From an uncultured beta proteobacterium (lineage in GTDB: Bacteria; Pseudomonadota; Gammaproteobacteria; Burkholderiales; Burkholderiaceae_A), in assembly GCA_902625535.1 (NCBI GenBank), contig CACOBT010000003.1, positions 1 through 64,000 of the forward strand: DNA of 64,000 nucleotides, given 5' to 3'. A program made the position numbers and the translations under genes. The notes below the pieces were generated by a model. That model did not search any database. It saw only the letters and a program-made list of their open reading frames with translations, and was not told where the DNA came from. Shown piece after piece: positions 6,969 to 17,800 of this stretch (the first letter of the stretch is position 1; every line of letters begins with the position of its first letter).

Positions 6969-9900
6969 ATGCCTCACGCATCAGCCACAACAGATTTCTA
7001 CATCCGCAGCGACTTTGACAGTGAAAGCCGCTTGTACACTGACGGGGCAGGTTCTAATGACGGAGATCGAACGGATTCCGTAGACCAGCTTACCTTTGGG
7101 GTTGGTGACACATTGTCTTTTGGTGGAGATGGGACATTCTATTTTTTAAACGACTACGGCTACGGCTGGGAGTCGAGAACTGCCTATGAGTATGAGTTGA
7201 ATGTTGACTGGTATACGGGTGATGGCTCACAAATTATGTCTGATAGTTCATCCGTTATGGTTGACCAGAGCATGGTTGATCAAGGATTTTATGTTACAAC
7301 AAGTCTAGATTCATCTTACTCTTCTAAATTTGGCAATAATAGTTTTTATTACGGACCTGATGCTTCCTCAGAGTCTGTAATGGGTTTTGATTTTGGTGCT
7401 GGGTCGACGTGGCAGCCTATCTCAAGCCCACTTATGCCTGCTGATGGACCCGCTGAAAGCCAGGGCGAAGGCTTTTTCATTTACAGTAGTGCGAACCCTT
7501 CTGAATTTTATTACACGGACGGTGCTGGAGCAATGGGAGGTGATCGACCTGATCATGTTGATTCACTTACCTTTGCACAAGGGGACACGCTAACGTTTGG
7601 CGGTACAGATACGCTAACTTATACTTATTTCGAGAGTGGTATTCGTTATGATTACACATACCAGTATGATACTTCAGAATTTGAAGTTAATTGGTATCTA
7701 GGTGATGGTACGCTAATTATGTCTGATAGTTCATCCGTTATGGTTGACCAGAGCATGGTTGATCAAGGATTTTATGTTTCAGCAACTTGGGATTCGGGTA
7801 GTTGGATGGCGGATAGTACCGAGTACGAATGGTACCTTGATACTGGATTGACTATCCCAGTAAGTGATTTTGGTGCGGGCGATACTGCGAATCCGCTGAT
7901 GGCTGCAGGTGCGATGCCGCCACCTACGGACCCTACTGATCCTACAGATCCGATAGATCCTACAGATCCGATAGATCCTACAGATCCTGGTGGAGAATCG
8001 CCGGGTGGTGAAGGTGAGTTTGATGGTAATTCCGTTGTATATACAACTAGCTTAGTTAAGAATGGTGCGGACTTAGTGAACATGGGTCCTTCGGATCCTT
8101 CGGATGGACCTCGTATATATAGCGAGACTTTTGTAGAGGGCGATGTCTATAGGGTTGTGGGTAGTATTGCTGTCGATCACGATTTCGACCCTACTACGGC
8201 GGATGTTATTCTTGATGATGCTAATAATTTTTATTATACCGATTCTTCCGTTCTGGGTGGTACATCTAGCAGTTTGAATGCGACTTTTAAGTTTTTCGAC
8301 GTATCAGATGCAGATCCTTTAGAGGCTGCGGTTCCAACTGGGCCACTATTAATTCATACTTCCCCAGGTACTCCTCATGAATATTCTATTATGTTGGAAG
8401 ACGTTGCGAATACCGACTTCATCGCAGTTAGTGCGGTTGTGGAATTCCATGATAGTGTAACCGATACCTACCATAACTTGAGCGGATCTAGTTATGATGG
8501 CAACCAGAATAATGGGGATATGGTGATTGGCCTGAACAACGCTGGTCCGGCTGGCCCGAATCCTCCTCCCGGAGATACTAGTGGCACCCCTCCTGGAGAT
8601 GATGGAAACACGGATTCAAGTGGGGGGTCTGCAAACCCTTCTGAAGAGGTTAGATTTACAAATGTTGTATCCAGCGTGGAGTCTGGTCCTCTGCCTGCGA
8701 CGTATATAAATACCGTTTCAATGGATGTGATTCTTGGACCGGGAATTAATAATTTATCGGGTCTTCATCTTGATCTGGATGGTGTAGGTACGGGAGTTGG
8801 TCTAATTACTCCTTTAGACGGGGTGACAATTAACGGAAGCACCAGCCCGGTGATACCACTTGATGACGGTGCTGTCAGGGGTGGTTCTAGTTCTGTTGTA
8901 ATGGACTCCCTAGCCACCACCAGCGGCTGGGATGGTGGCCCAGTAGTTACTTTGAAATTTATGGATTTGCCAAATAGTTACACTGATGGGTCTATGTCGC
9001 CTGAGAGTATGGTGAGCTCGCTCATTAGAGAAGAATACATTCAAACAAATTCAGATGATAGTTGGGTGACTCTTACTAGTCTGGGTTATGTTCCAATGCC
9101 GTCTCCAGAGGATGGAAGTATAACGGCACCTGAAGGTGATGCTGGCACGCCACCTTCAGGTGATGCTGGCACGCCACCTTCAGGTGATGCTGGGGCGCCA
9201 CCTTCAGGTGATGCTGGCACGCCAGTGACACCGTTCTCTGAGCAAAACTTAAAAGATATGCTCATCGCCGATGCTGTTGCGACCGGCACTGATACGGTCC
9301 ATGTTGATCAGGCGTCATTGACAAGTGTCGCTCTTGTCGAAGCTCAACCTGGAGCTGGTGATTATGCCTATGTGGATCGTTCTTTTGGAGGAGCGATTGT
9401 TTATGAGGCAGATGGTGGTACCTCAAATATTGATTTTGATGGAAGTGAAAATACCTTCTTCTTAGATGCCTCGTCTGAGTTTGATTTCTTTGGCTTTAGT
9501 TATGACTCGGCGTATACCGATGATTCAGAGGTAGTAGTCCTTGAGGGTAGTGTTGGTAGTGGTACGCGTTCCATTGAGTTTGGTGAGTCAACAGGTGCTG
9601 TTGAGGACTGGGACGTAATTAGTTTTGATGGACTAGATTCAGGTGTCAATATTGATTTGTCTCAAGTGGATGCCAATTATGATGTGACAGCAACGAGTAT
9701 GGCTGGAACGGTTGCTTATGTGGATGGAGCAGAGGGTGTCTTTGGAACTTCTCAGGGTGATTCGATAACTGGAGATAGTGGACGTAATATTCTTCATGGT
9801 GGAGATGGCGGTGACTATATCTCTGGTGGAGTCGGTCAAGACTTGATCTCTGGTGGAGCTGGTGCCGATAGTGTGTATGGTGGAGCTGGTGAAGATATCC

Positions 9901-11786
9901 TGATTGATATCGAAGGCGGTGATTCGATATTTGGAGATGGAAGTGGTGATGTTACTGCAAGAAGTGATGACACCTTTGTAGTTGGTCAGGGTACGAAGGT
10001 GATGGATTTTGATTTGTCTCCTGATGGAACTGGGTTATCAGGCAGGGCTAATCAGGCAAACGACATTGTGTTTGTTCAGGTGACTGCCGCATCCTTAGCT
10101 GCTGCTGGATTTGGTTTGCAGCAAATTTATGAACTCGTGAGTGGTAAGCCAGATTTTACAGATAAGTGGCGCAACTTCGTGAAGGATTTAGAGGTTGAAG
10201 TGGTTGCTAGCGATGTAGTGAGCGGCCAGGCATACAATGAAATTCGTTTATCGATTGATGGAAATAATGATGGTCAGGCAACTGATCTCGGCACTATTTC
10301 TTTCCTAGAGGCTGGAACCGGCTCTGGAAATTATAATGCTGTAAAAATGAAATCACAGTTAGAAGATATTTTGGCAGGGTTTGAGTCGACAACTTCTACT
10401 AATGCGCATGTATTAGAGCAATTTTTTGGAATGGATTCATTGACTGCCTCCCAGTTGGCGGCTTTAGAGCGTGCGGTGGCTGCTGGGGAAGATGCCGAAG
10501 ATGCTGGTGGTGATGTTGGAGCTGTTATTGCTGCCATTGATGCGGAGTTAACAGCTGAGACATTTGAAGCAGCGCAAGCTGTTCGTGATGCGTTAATCTC
10601 TCAAGTTGGTGCGACAACAACTGCAGATGTGATTGCCGCAGTAGAAGAGGTGATTGATGACGCAGTGGATGTAGCTTTAGCTGCCACTGATATGGATACA
10701 TCTTTGTTTGTTCCATTGGCTGTTGAAGAAATAAGAGAAGGTACGGTTCGTACGGAGGTGATTGAGGACCGTGATTCGGCGATAGAGCAAATTAAAGCTC
10801 TCGAAGCGACGGATCAGCAAGCAGCCGATCAGTTGCGAGAGGACTTACTGAGTGTTACAACAATTGTCGACCGCGCACCGGAAGTGGCAGAGGAGCCTGC
10901 CCCCGAGGCAATCGTGGTGCTAAGTAATGCAGATGATGTAGTCATTAGTACATCGGGTGCCGATGACCGATTTGAAGTTGTGCCACAGATTTTCGTCGAC
11001 GGAAACGATCAAGAGCTCGCGAACCAGGATGCTGGTCGCGATGTGATTGTTGATTTGGATAGTCGTGATGACGGGGTTGGTCATGGCGATGGAAGCTCTG
11101 CTGGTGGAACAATGGGTATGGGTGACGGCTCTTCTGCGGACCAAACCGCTCAAGTCAATCTGGATGCATTGGGCGACATAGTCTACCTAGAGGGTGTTGA
11201 TGGTATTGGAGCAGTTGATTTTGATAGGCAACAAATTGGTCGGGAAGGATTTAACTCTTTGAAGATTAGCACTACTGTAAGAGGTTTGGATGAAAATGAT
11301 GTGGAAGTTGCATCAAATAAAAGTGAGATTAATATCTTCAAGCAGTTTGATGCATTGACAGATCGTTTTGCTGTCGAGACCTTGGAAATTAGTGGTACGG
11401 ATGGTAGTAGTGAATACTGGAGTTTGAGTACAGCAGAGGCTGTTCGTGAGGGAGGTCGTATTACAGAGACTCACATTGTAGCCGATGTTTCTAACACCGG
11501 TAAGGGTATCTTAATTGGTTCAGAAGCAGAATCCGACTCTTATGTAATCGCGGGTGCTACTGATGGGTCCGAGATTTTAGTCGACGGTTTTGATGCGTCC
11601 GATACAATCGACTTGACATCCTTTGGTACCGATTTGTCGGCAACCGTTCAAGATGGCGGTACGCCGGACGATGCAAGTGACGATTATGTTGAGGTTACCA
11701 ATAATGCAGATGGTATCAGTATTGCCTTACTAGGTATCACAGATACATCCAACATTGATGATCAGCTCGGAATCGCCCAGGAATAA
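6969..11786 (+). CDS. large RTX-type exoprotein, paralogue of the one at 22 (1605 aa)
   Basis: ATG 6969 has AAGGAAA upstream. There is no Sec signal; glycine-rich RTX-like repeats sit near residues 942-990 (HGGDGGDYISGG, GGAGADSVYGG) and the C-terminus resembles type I secretion substrates (GFDASDTIDLTSFG). Two copies of a roughly 145-residue module occupy about residues 9-155 and 167-310 (YTDGAG, GDTLSFGG, DQGFYV, FDFGAGS). Then come a Pro-Thr-Asp tandem linker, two further beta-rich regions (about 350-530 and 555-700), a GDAGTPPS tandem linker, and residues 795-1605 that align with residues 312-1145 of the protein at 22. The cupredoxin domain of that paralogue is absent. Likely exported by the downstream transporter and either released or surface-bound; no enzymatic motif was recognised. 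Confidence 0.82.
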   Translation: MPHASATTDFYIRSDFDSESRLYTDGAGSNDGDRTDSVDQLTFGVGDTLSFGGDGTFYFLNDYGYGWESRTAYEYELNVDWYTGDGSQIMSDSSSVMVDQSMVDQGFYVTTSLDSSYSSKFGNNSFYYGPDASSESVMGFDFGAGSTWQPISSPLMPADGPAESQGEGFFIYSSANPSEFYYTDGAGAMGGDRPDHVDSLTFAQGDTLTFGGTDTLTYTYFESGIRYDYTYQYDTSEFEVNWYLGDGTLIMSDSSSVMVDQSMVDQGFYVSATWDSGSWMADSTEYEWYLDTGLTIPVSDFGAGDTANPLMAAGAMPPPTDPTDPTDPIDPTDPIDPTDPGGESPGGEGEFDGNSVVYTTSLVKNGADLVNMGPSDPSDGPRIYSETFVEGDVYRVVGSIAVDHDFDPTTADVILDDANNFYYTDSSVLGGTSSSLNATFKFFDVSDADPLEAAVPTGPLLIHTSPGTPHEYSIMLEDVANTDFIAVSAVVEFHDSVTDTYHNLSGSSYDGNQNNGDMVIGLNNAGPAGPNPPPGDTSGTPPGDDGNTDSSGGSANPSEEVRFTNVVSSVESGPLPATYINTVSMDVILGPGINNLSGLHLDLDGVGTGVGLITPLDGVTINGSTSPVIPLDDGAVRGGSSSVVMDSLATTSGWDGGPVVTLKFMDLPNSYTDGSMSPESMVSSLIREEYIQTNSDDSWVTLTSLGYVPMPSPEDGSITAPEGDAGTPPSGDAGTPPSGDAGAPPSGDAGTPVTPFSEQNLKDMLIADAVATGTDTVHVDQASLTSVALVEAQPGAGDYAYVDRSFGGAIVYEADGGTSNIDFDGSENTFFLDASSEFDFFGFSYDSAYTDDSEVVVLEGSVGSGTRSIEFGESTGAVEDWDVISFDGLDSGVNIDLSQVDANYDVTATSMAGTVAYVDGAEGVFGTSQGDSITGDSGRNILHGGDGGDYISGGVGQDLISGGAGADSVYGGAGEDILIDIEGGDSIFGDGSGDVTARSDDTFVVGQGTKVMDFDLSPDGTGLSGRANQANDIVFVQVTAASLAAAGFGLQQIYELVSGKPDFTDKWRNFVKDLEVEVVASDVVSGQAYNEIRLSIDGNNDGQATDLGTISFLEAGTGSGNYNAVKMKSQLEDILAGFESTTSTNAHVLEQFFGMDSLTASQLAALERAVAAGEDAEDAGGDVGAVIAAIDAELTAETFEAAQAVRDALISQVGATTTADVIAAVEEVIDDAVDVALAATDMDTSLFVPLAVEEIREGTVRTEVIEDRDSAIEQIKALEATDQQAADQLREDLLSVTTIVDRAPEVAEEPAPEAIVVLSNADDVVISTSGADDRFEVVPQIFVDGNDQELANQDAGRDVIVDLDSRDDGVGHGDGSSAGGTMGMGDGSSADQTAQVNLDALGDIVYLEGVDGIGAVDFDRQQIGREGFNSLKISTTVRGLDENDVEVASNKSEINIFKQFDALTDRFAVETLEISGTDGSSEYWSLSTAEAVREGGRITETHIVADVSNTGKGILIGSEAESDSYVIAGATDGSEILVDGFDASDTIDLTSFGTDLSATVQDGGTPDDASDDYVEVTNNADGISIALLGITDTSNIDDQLGIAQE
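7232..7295 (+). repeat. 64-base exact direct repeat, copy 1
   Basis: Identical over 64 bases to 7715-7778; encodes the IMSDSSSVMVDQSMVDQGFY part of the first duplicated module of the RTX protein. Flanking bases of the two modules are clearly diverged. Confidence 0.9.
7715..7778 (+). repeat. 64-base exact direct repeat, copy 2
   Basis: Second copy, 483 bases downstream of the first and in the same reading frame, in the second module of the same protein. Confidence 0.9.
7922..7989 (+). repeat. tandem repeat encoding a Pro-(Thr/Ile)-Asp linker
   Basis: Short in-frame tandem repeats of CCTACAGAT/CCGATAGAT type encode PTDPTDPTDPIDPTDPIDP. This is a flexible or extended linker after the second module and a likely site of length variation by slippage. 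Confidence 0.85.
9135..9224 (+). repeat. 24-base tandem repeat (3.75 copies)
   Basis: Units start at 9135, 9159, 9183 and 9207 (last one partial, 18 bases); the third copy has two substitutions (GGGGCGCCA for GGCACGCCA region). Each encodes GDAGTPPS or GDAGAPPS, a Gly/Pro-rich spacer before the conserved RTX part of the protein. Confidence 0.9.
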
Positions 11787-11851
11787 TGGGATAGGCCAAA
11801 CATTTACGGTTAGTTTGCTTTCTTTTTAGATAGGAAGTAGTAATACACAAA

Positions 11852-14800
11852 ATGGCAAACTTAAAGAATCGGATAGACCGGTTAACAAAACTGAGGGGTT
11901 CAGTTGAACAAAAGGGTATAAATTCACTGGATCTTTTCATTGTTGGGGCTTTGGCTGGTCTATATTCAAAAAAGCTAGTCATTCAAAACGATGTTCCCAG
12001 TCTTAATAAAAAGTTAGAACCCAATAGTGTTTTAAATCAACCCCCGATTCCTGAAAGTAAGAATGAAATTTCAGGAAGTCTGTATGCAGAAAAGTTAAAA
12101 TCTATTTCCAGTGTTGAACGTCTTTCAACTTCTGTAAGTGACTACATATTAAAGCTGGAAAAAGAAGATTATTCAGATTATTCAAAAGGGTTTTATACAA
12201 GTCAACTCGGCAACCTTGCAAAAGTTTTTGCGGTTCCCTCATCAAGTGTCAGCCTAACAGATCATGCAAAAAATAGTCTAGCGGCTATGCAGTCGGACAC
12301 GGTAATCAACCCGAGGTTGGCACAGAGCGAAGAGACAACCGAAGAGAGAAATTCAAAAAGTGCACGGCAAGACGATTCAGTGCCAAAAAGAGCCGATGAA
12401 ATTGAGAAAGCATCGGGTGACGAGTCTGGTGAGCCAACGTATCAGGAAATTTTAGACACCTTTAGAAAGGGATTAGAAGCTGAAGAGTTAGAAGCTGATC
12501 AATCGGTGCAAAAAGAAGCTGATGTTGTGCAAACAGCGGAGCTAAATTCAAAAGTTTTTCCCGCGGAAAATACGAACGAAAATTCCAGCGAAGGAAATTC
12601 AGATAGCGAAGAGAATTCCAGGGGACAGACTAACGTTGCAGAACAGACTGTCAACGATGAGCGTATTGATCTAGCACAGGCAGAGACTTCGAAGCCAGAA
12701 GAGGGTTCTTCATCAAATCAATCATCTTCTCCTTCTTCGGGAGCAGAGGCTGCAGCAACTGGACCTGGTTCCATTTTTGGCTCTGTCGCAATGATGCCGG
12801 TTGCTGCAGTTGGTTTACAACAAATGATTAAGGAAGTTACCAGAAGTGGCGACTCGCCGATTAAGGCTGTTGATTCAATACTACCTCCTGTAGTGACACC
12901 GGAGCCGGAAACTCCTGTGGTAGAAGAGCCAGAACAGCCGATTCAACCCATAATTATTGAGTCTCCTAATCAGCCCGTGATAGCTGCTGCGCCCGAACCA
13001 GTTAAGGCTTTTCAAGGGAGAGTTGTGGATGGCTACGTTGTAGGAGCAACAGTTTTTTACGATGAAAATAATAATGGAATATTAGATGATAGTGAGTCGA
13101 ATTTCATTGGGGTAACAGATGCTGAAGGAAACTTTCAATTACCTGATTTTAGTGCTGCCGATCAAGGTGGATCCGTAGTTGTTTTACCGGGTGGAGTCGA
13201 TACGAACACAGGTCATAAGATTGGCGCAATGCAGGTAAATGTCCCAAAGGATGCTGATGGAAATCCGATTTTGAGTGATCCTGATTCACCGGATGCACAG
13301 GCAGCAATTAGCTCACCCCTAACGCTGATTCTTGCCCAAAACTCAGATATTGTTGAGGCCGATCTAATTGCTCAGCTTGGCATGACGGGAGTAGAGGAAA
13401 AAGGCCTGGCCTTTTACGACCCAGTCAGTGAAATGCAGGCCGGTAATAATAACAGCCTTGCAGAATATGTATTCACCATACAGCAGCAGCTTTTCTCAAT
13501 TATACAGGCTGGATCAAAGATTGCAGGGGAGGCTGCCGGGCTTTCCGCATTGGAGGTAAGTGTGCAAGCGGTTGGCGATGCAATGAAAACTGCATTAGAA
13601 AATGGGACGGCGCTAACCATCGACGGTATAACGACATCGGCAATATCAGCAGTTGCAAATGCGTCAGGTTTCTCAAGCCTTGCCTCAAGCTTTGCCTCAA
13701 TTGTACAAACGACGAATCAAAAAATTGCAGAGGGTTACAACGGAATGGCGCTTGCCCTTTCTGATCCTTCTAATGAGGACTCCATTACACTGTTATCAAA
13801 TGCTCGGGCTACGGCAGCTGCATCTCAGGATACGCTATTATCTACAATCGAGACGTCACTAACTTCAGGCAGTTTAGATTCCTCTGCTTTTAGCACCTCT
13901 TTAAATTCAGTTATTGCTGAAAACAGTGCTGTTTTTGGAACACTTTTAACAGCAGAAGCCGGAGACGGATCGAGCGGTTTGTCTGAGTTCGGGAACCCGG
14001 CATTTATTGTTACAAAACTTTTGGAACAAACCGGCAGTACTATTCGTGATGTAGTTGATTTGTCATCCTCTATCAACTCCCTTTCATTGGAGCAACTTTC
14101 CCAGTTAGGTGTGAGTCATGTAAGACTTCTCGGTTCTAATACTGCAGTTGAGATTAGTATGGGCAATGTTAGCAATGCCGTTTTGGCATCATTGAATGAT
14201 GACGCGACAGTCGACGATGTAAGCACAACTCTTGTTGATGAGTCGTCAGTTGATGATGGATTATTTGCGACTAATTATACTGTTACGTTAAAAATTTCTG
14301 ATGCGCAGGTGGCTAATGTAGTTGCCAATGCAACAGCATTAAATGCTGCGGGAATTGATGTGATAAAACCTGTAGAGGGCACACTGTCGCTAACGTTAGC
14401 GCAAGTAAGAAATCTTCAATCTTTAGGTTTCGAATTTGCTTCAGGGTTGGTACGGTTTAGTGCCTCTAGCGCCGATAGCTTAACGTTTGATGAAATATTT
14501 ACCTTACTTAATTCCGGATTGAAACTTACCGATTCAAGTGAGGTTTCGGTTTCGATACCTGATGGAGATAGTCGCTCGACTTTCGCAACGATTAAAGACT
14601 TAGCTGCAAGAGGTGTGTCTTTTGACGGGGGAACGATTACCTTGACGCAGGATGATCTCAAAGGATCATTCAACGTTTTACAGGCGCAACTTTTAGACGC
14701 TGCAAAATCAAATATTGTTTTTGATACTGATAATGTATCTTCGTGGAGTCTTGGTAAGGCCTCTAACGGTACATCTCTGGGTAATCCAAAAATTAACGCC

Positions 14801-17800
14801 TCAGATGTTAGCTTTCTGGTGAATGCTGGTATTACTTTTAACGATGCAGTGGTAAACGTTACTAGTAGCAGTGACGTAACGACGATTGTAAATAATGCTT
14901 TTGAGCTGTTATCTGCTGGAGTTAGGAAATTTAATTTTTCCTCCGGTGTTTCGGTTTCTACTGCAGATGCACGAACAATATTAGACGCGAAAGATCTTAC
15001 AATTGAGCAGGGAACGTCTTATACGGATGTTATTTTTTCAGGTGAAGGTGTACTGAGTAACCTAGGTAGTGCAAGCTTACAATCATTATCTGATTTTCTT
15101 GCGGAAGGATTAGGTCTTGATACAACTTTCGTTCCGGAATACGCTGATGCACTCGCCCTTGTGCAACTGGGAATCACTTTTCCCCAGGGTATCATTTTAC
15201 AAACGACAACGGAAACAACGATTAGTCAAAGTGATGCAAATACATTAGTCAATGCGGGAGTGAAATTCCAAGGTTTATTCAATGTTTCCTTCACAAAAGA
15301 TGGCTCCATTACGGAGGCGGAAAATTTAACTGCTGTTTCGAATTTGATATCGGCAGGGCTGAGACCAGTTGCATCGGATGGTCAAAAAATAACCATTTCA
15401 GGTTCCAGTAGTGACCCGCTGTATATTCGTCCAACCGAGTGGAATGCATTGAAGGAGTACGTGGATTTAGAAAATGCATCTTTAGTATTGACTCGTTCAT
15501 CGGATTTTCTTTCTGCTTTCGGTGACCTTACCACTAATCAATCTTTTTGGGAAAGTCAGACTCAATTTTCAAAGTTTGCCGTTCCTCTCTCGGTGACGCC
15601 TGTTTACAGCCAACTAAAAACGTTAGCTGATTTAAATTTGATTCGCGACTCCGCAGGCGCGTCTTCTGTCTCCCTTGTAAGGGTATCAAAATCATCGACA
15701 GGATTCTCTGAACTCAGTACCGATATTAGTGTTAGAATTTCTAGCTCGACGGACCTAGATGCTGTAAATGCTGCGAGTCTGAAAAACTCTGGTGTAGATG
15801 TTGTCGATGTTCTCGGCGTTCCTTTAAGTGTTTCTCAGATACAAAATTTTTTAAGTGAAAGTGCTCCAGTTCTCCAAAACGCCCAGCTTTTGATCAGTAA
15901 CGATAATGTTTCTGATGCATCTGCGCTACTTCAACAAACTTTTGATCGTGATATCTTTGATGCCGGGGTATCTGGTTTTGGTGTGGCAACCGGCACTTCT
16001 GCGACAGCAGATGTTTGGAAAGTTTTTTCCGATGCTTACGACAATCTTGCTGGGGACTCAAACAGTGCCACAACTAGGATATTTGATGGAGGTATCATAA
16101 CGGGAGCTGGTGGGCTCACATCAGGTGTCGGTCAAGTGTTAGATAGGCTGGGAAGAGCGGGACTAAAACTTTCGGATTCTTATTCCCCCTCTTTAACAGA
16201 AGTACGAGAATATATTGATAGCGGTGGCTCGTACAGTAAGGGAATTAAAATTGGATTACAAGAGGGAGAATCGCTCGGTCCAAATGAAGCAATTGCTCTT
16301 GCTCAGGCAAACGTTTCATTCACGGAAAACACGCCGCTGGATTTTACAGGTCAGAGTAGTGGCACTTTAACGAATGCAGGGAGCGAAAGTTTACAAGTAG
16401 TATATTTTCAAAAACTTTTAGAAAAAGGGTTTTTATTACAAAATGTATCGTCTGATTTATTAAACCTAAATAATGTTACTGTAAGTCAAGATGTGTTTGA
16501 ACTTTTGAATTCAAGAGGATTCGATTTTTCAAATTCGAAAATCCAGGTTTCCAATAAAATGCAACTAGTTTCTGCTGCTGTGAAAGTTGCAAGTACAGAC
16601 AATCACGGTATTACCCATATTCAAACGCCAGAAACGATTATTCCCTCTTTTGGCCAGGCAAAATTATTATTAAGTGCCGGATTGGGGTTCGAATTGATCT
16701 CCAGTGATGGTAGCATCATTTCGAATAGAGGTGCTACCGTCAAGGCCTCTTCAGTTTCGCAACTGGAGAGTCTGGCACGCCAGATAGATTCCTTAGGTTC
16801 GATGGGTGTTTCGTCACTCGATTTGGAAGGATTGCAAATACCTGTTAGTGTTGCGAAGATTTTTGTAGAGGCTTCGACAAGTACGAATATTAATTTTTTG
16901 AATCAACCAAAGCTTTTAATAACTTCGGATGATAATCTAGGTGACGTTCCATCGTTTTTAAATGATCTGATTTCTCTCGGTGTTAGGGAAATAACATTTA
17001 ACGATGGGGTGGAAGTAAATGCTTTGGATGCCCACAATATTGTTCAGGTGTCGAATCAAATAACGTTTTCAAACGGTTTTATAACTGGTTCCGAAGGGGT
17101 GCAGGACGATCAATTAAAAAACGTTTTAGCTGCACTCAAACAGAAAGGAATGCCGGTATCTCCGAATTTTAAACCCTCATTAGATATCGCCCTGACTGGA
17201 AATGCTCAGACAGATTCAGAAAATATGATTGCCATGATACGGGATGGATACAAGGTCAAACTTCAGTCAACTGAAGCGGAATCATTGCAGGAAGAGGGTC
17301 GCGCTGAGGTTTCTTTTTCGAATGTCTTTTTATCTTTGAAAGACCTTAATAATTTTGCAAACTCTGAAAATTTTGGTGATAGCAGTGCACTGCCAAAGTT
17401 TACACAGTCTTTCGTAACAGCTAAAAATAATCAGGAGTTAGGTCTTATCTCATCCGACCTTGCCTCTGAAACCTCCACTCTACTGCAATTGGGCATTCAA
17501 AATATTGCCATTCAAGGTAATCTCTCACCATCATTAACACAGGTTCAACTCGCAGGCGCAAATGGCCTTGCGTTTCAAAGGGTGAGTAAGGTCGAAGATG
17601 CTTTCAATATATTGTCAGGTAGTACGGGGAAGATAACGTTAAAAATCGAACAAAGTGAAATTGATAGTGTCACTGCGAATGCAGGAGATATTTTTTCCTC
17701 CGGAGTAGAGAAATTAAATTTATTCGGAAAGGAGATTGCGGTCGAAAATGCAGAAGTTTTAGTCGATAGCGGCTTTACGTTCGAGGGGGGAAAGGTTGCA

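Noticed and set aside
9135..9224. Regular repeats that could suggest a CRISPR array
   Set aside because: Units are contiguous 24-base repeats without spacers, in frame inside a long coding sequence.
11852..12800. LapA-type N-terminal retention module in the giant protein
   Set aside because: The N-terminal region is low-complexity and no convincing di-alanine LapG cleavage motif was seen; no lapD or lapG in the window.
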